Below are positions 63,086 to 64,000 of a DNA stretch of 64,000 nt, piece after piece (position 1 is the stretch's first letter; each line of letters starts with the position of its first letter). The notes beneath the pieces were generated by a model. The model had not been told where the DNA came from. It made no database searches and saw nothing but the letters and a program-made list of their open reading frames with translations. Both the position numbers and the translations under genes were made by a program. The DNA is taken from the NCBI RefSeq assembly GCF_017377715.1, contig NZ_JAFVMF010000002.1, forward strand, positions 186,001-250,000, given 5' to 3'. Origin of the DNA: Acetobacter sacchari (GTDB taxonomy: Bacteria; Pseudomonadota; Alphaproteobacteria; Acetobacterales; Acetobacteraceae).

Positions 63086-64000
63086 TCAATGCAGATAGCC
63101 GGTTTGGCGCATGGTGCGTGTTGTCGACGCTTGAGACGCGGCCAGGGCCTGATCCACCGTCATCTGACCTGACAGCGCAGCGGCGATCGTCTGCCCGACC
63201 TGCGTGCCGATCGCCTGAAACTGCGGGATGCTGACGAACTGCGCGCCAGTATACGGGCGCGGCTCCGCCGTCGGCGCATCCGGGCCGGCTTCGTTGATGG
63301 CGTTTTCCACGAACTTCGCGAACGGCGCTGCTTTCTGATACTCGGCGTTTTCATAGGTCGACTTACGCGTTCCGGCGGGCGCTGCCACCCATCCCTTTTT
63401 CTGTGCGACAAGATTCACATAATCTTTCGATGTCGCCCACGTCACGAAGGCTTCCGCATCCTGAATATGCTTCGAACTCGCAGGGACCGCCAGGTTCCAG
63501 GTCCAAAGCCAGGTCGGTCCCTTGCCATAAGGCCCCTTCGGCGACGCGGTGAACCCGACCTTGTCCGCGACCTGCGACTGCTTCGGATCAAAAAGCAAAC
63601 CGCCCGCCACGGTCGAATCGATCCACATCGCGCAGTGGCCGGTGGAGAAAAGCGCCAGATTTTCGTTGAAACCGTTCGATGTCGCGCCCGGTGGCCCGTC
63701 GGCGTTCAGAGCCGAAACGTACCAGTTTATCGCGCCTTTCCAGGCGGGCGTGTCCAGCATCGGCTTCCATCCCATGCCGAACCATTGTCCACCGTATGTG
63801 TTCGCCAGCGAGGTCACGAACGCCATGTTCTCTCCCCAGCCCGGCTTGCCACGAAGGCACACGCCATAAATCTGGTTGGATTTATTCGTTAATTTATCAG
63901 CATATTGCCTGATCTGGTCGTATGTCGGAGCCTCCGGCATCGTCAGGCCTGCTTTCTGGAACAGGTCCTTCCGATAATAGGTCATGACGCTCTCGGCGTA
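63086..64000 (-). CDS. smoE: Polyol ABC transporter substrate-binding protein, 5'-truncated
   Basis: The C-terminal 304 residues of a family 1 extracellular binding protein; the frame stays open to the window edge (first codons read YAESVMTYYRKDLF), so the true start and signal peptide lie outside. Seen: APTYDQIRQYADKL, GENMAFVTSLANTYGGQWF, STGHCAMWIDSTVAGGLL and a KSTYENAEYQKAAPF C-terminal region. It captures a polyol such as sorbitol or mannitol in the periplasm. It heads the visible operon. Confidence 0.9.
   Translation of the reverse strand, partial: YAESVMTYYRKDLFQKAGLTMPEAPTYDQIRQYADKLTNKSNQIYGVCLRGKPGWGENMAFVTSLANTYGGQWFGMGWKPMLDTPAWKGAINWYVSALNADGPPGATSNGFNENLALFSTGHCAMWIDSTVAGGLLFDPKQSQVADKVGFTASPKGPYGKGPTWLWTWNLAVPASSKHIQDAEAFVTWATSKDYVNLVAQKKGWVAAPAGTRKSTYENAEYQKAAPFAKFVENAINEAGPDAPTAEPRPYTGAQFVSIPQFQAIGTQVGQTIAAALSGQMTVDQALAASQASTTRTMRQTGYLH

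Overview
The window looks like chromosomal DNA of an alphaproteobacterium, most probably an acetic acid bacterium (Acetobacteraceae). The support is a periplasmic PQQ quinohaemoprotein alcohol dehydrogenase, a polyol ABC transporter with NAD-dependent polyol dehydrogenases, a gluconate permease, homologues of the mitochondrial complex I assembly factors NDUFAF6 and NDUFAF7, generally high GC, and an alphaproteobacterial flagellar gene order. The genus cannot be fixed from the sequence alone.

Layout. 1-10.8 kb: the start of a DmpA-type peptidase cut by the window edge, a PQQ alcohol dehydrogenase with a 22-bp perfect inverted repeat in its leader, a YghU-type GST, a coupled MFS/ArsB-type transporter pair, a GntP gluconate permease, and a class V aminotransferase divergent from an Lrp-type regulator. 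11-17.9 kb: housekeeping and stress genes (NDUFAF6-like protein, Fe superoxide dismutase, periplasmic thioredoxin, RlmM-like rRNA methyltransferase, DUF423 and DUF4142 proteins, PduO-type cobalamin adenosyltransferase, a coiled-coil/membrane protein pair). 18.3-27.6 kb: an orphan metal-chelate binding protein, an overlapping envelope operon (lgt, midA-like, pgeF, lipoprotein), hldD, ubiK-like, YbjN-like, proC, a TetR-like gene, tRNA-Gln(UUG) and an HU gene.

27.8-38.3 kb is a surface-polysaccharide or protein-glycosylation island, lower in GC in its first part. It holds an RgpF-like protein, a TPR/ATP-grasp-like protein, and two very large multidomain glycosyltransferases that flank a secreted, Ser/Thr/Gly-rich, RTX-like beta-roll protein. 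This is the best candidate for an undescribed system: a surface beta-roll protein with its own glycosylation enzymes. A diverged 52-54 bp element occurs twice in the gap between the beta-roll gene and the second glycosyltransferase.

38.3-45.1 kb: the glycine cleavage operon gcvT-gcvH-gcvP behind a tandem glycine riboswitch. A strong ribosome binding site after the riboswitch serves an 18-codon leader ORF that overlaps the gcvT start by four bases. Next come speD and speE (spermidine synthesis), separated by an intrinsic terminator. 45.4-51 kb: the flagellar operon fliL-fliM-DUF6468-motE-like, ending in an 850-residue exported helical-repeat protein of unknown role. 51.8-56.5 kb: a secreted hypothetical protein coupled to an M29 aminopeptidase, then a Fur-boxed TonB-dependent siderophore receptor. 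56.3-64 kb: a PLP aminotransferase with a small trailing ORF, then a polyol operon in the order binding protein, two permeases, ATPase, SDR, mannitol dehydrogenase, the same order as the smoEFGK-smoS-mtlK operon known from Rhodobacter. The window ends inside the binding-protein gene.

Family assignments rest on motifs read by eye. No database search was possible, and start codons were chosen from ribosome binding sites, overlaps and family length.
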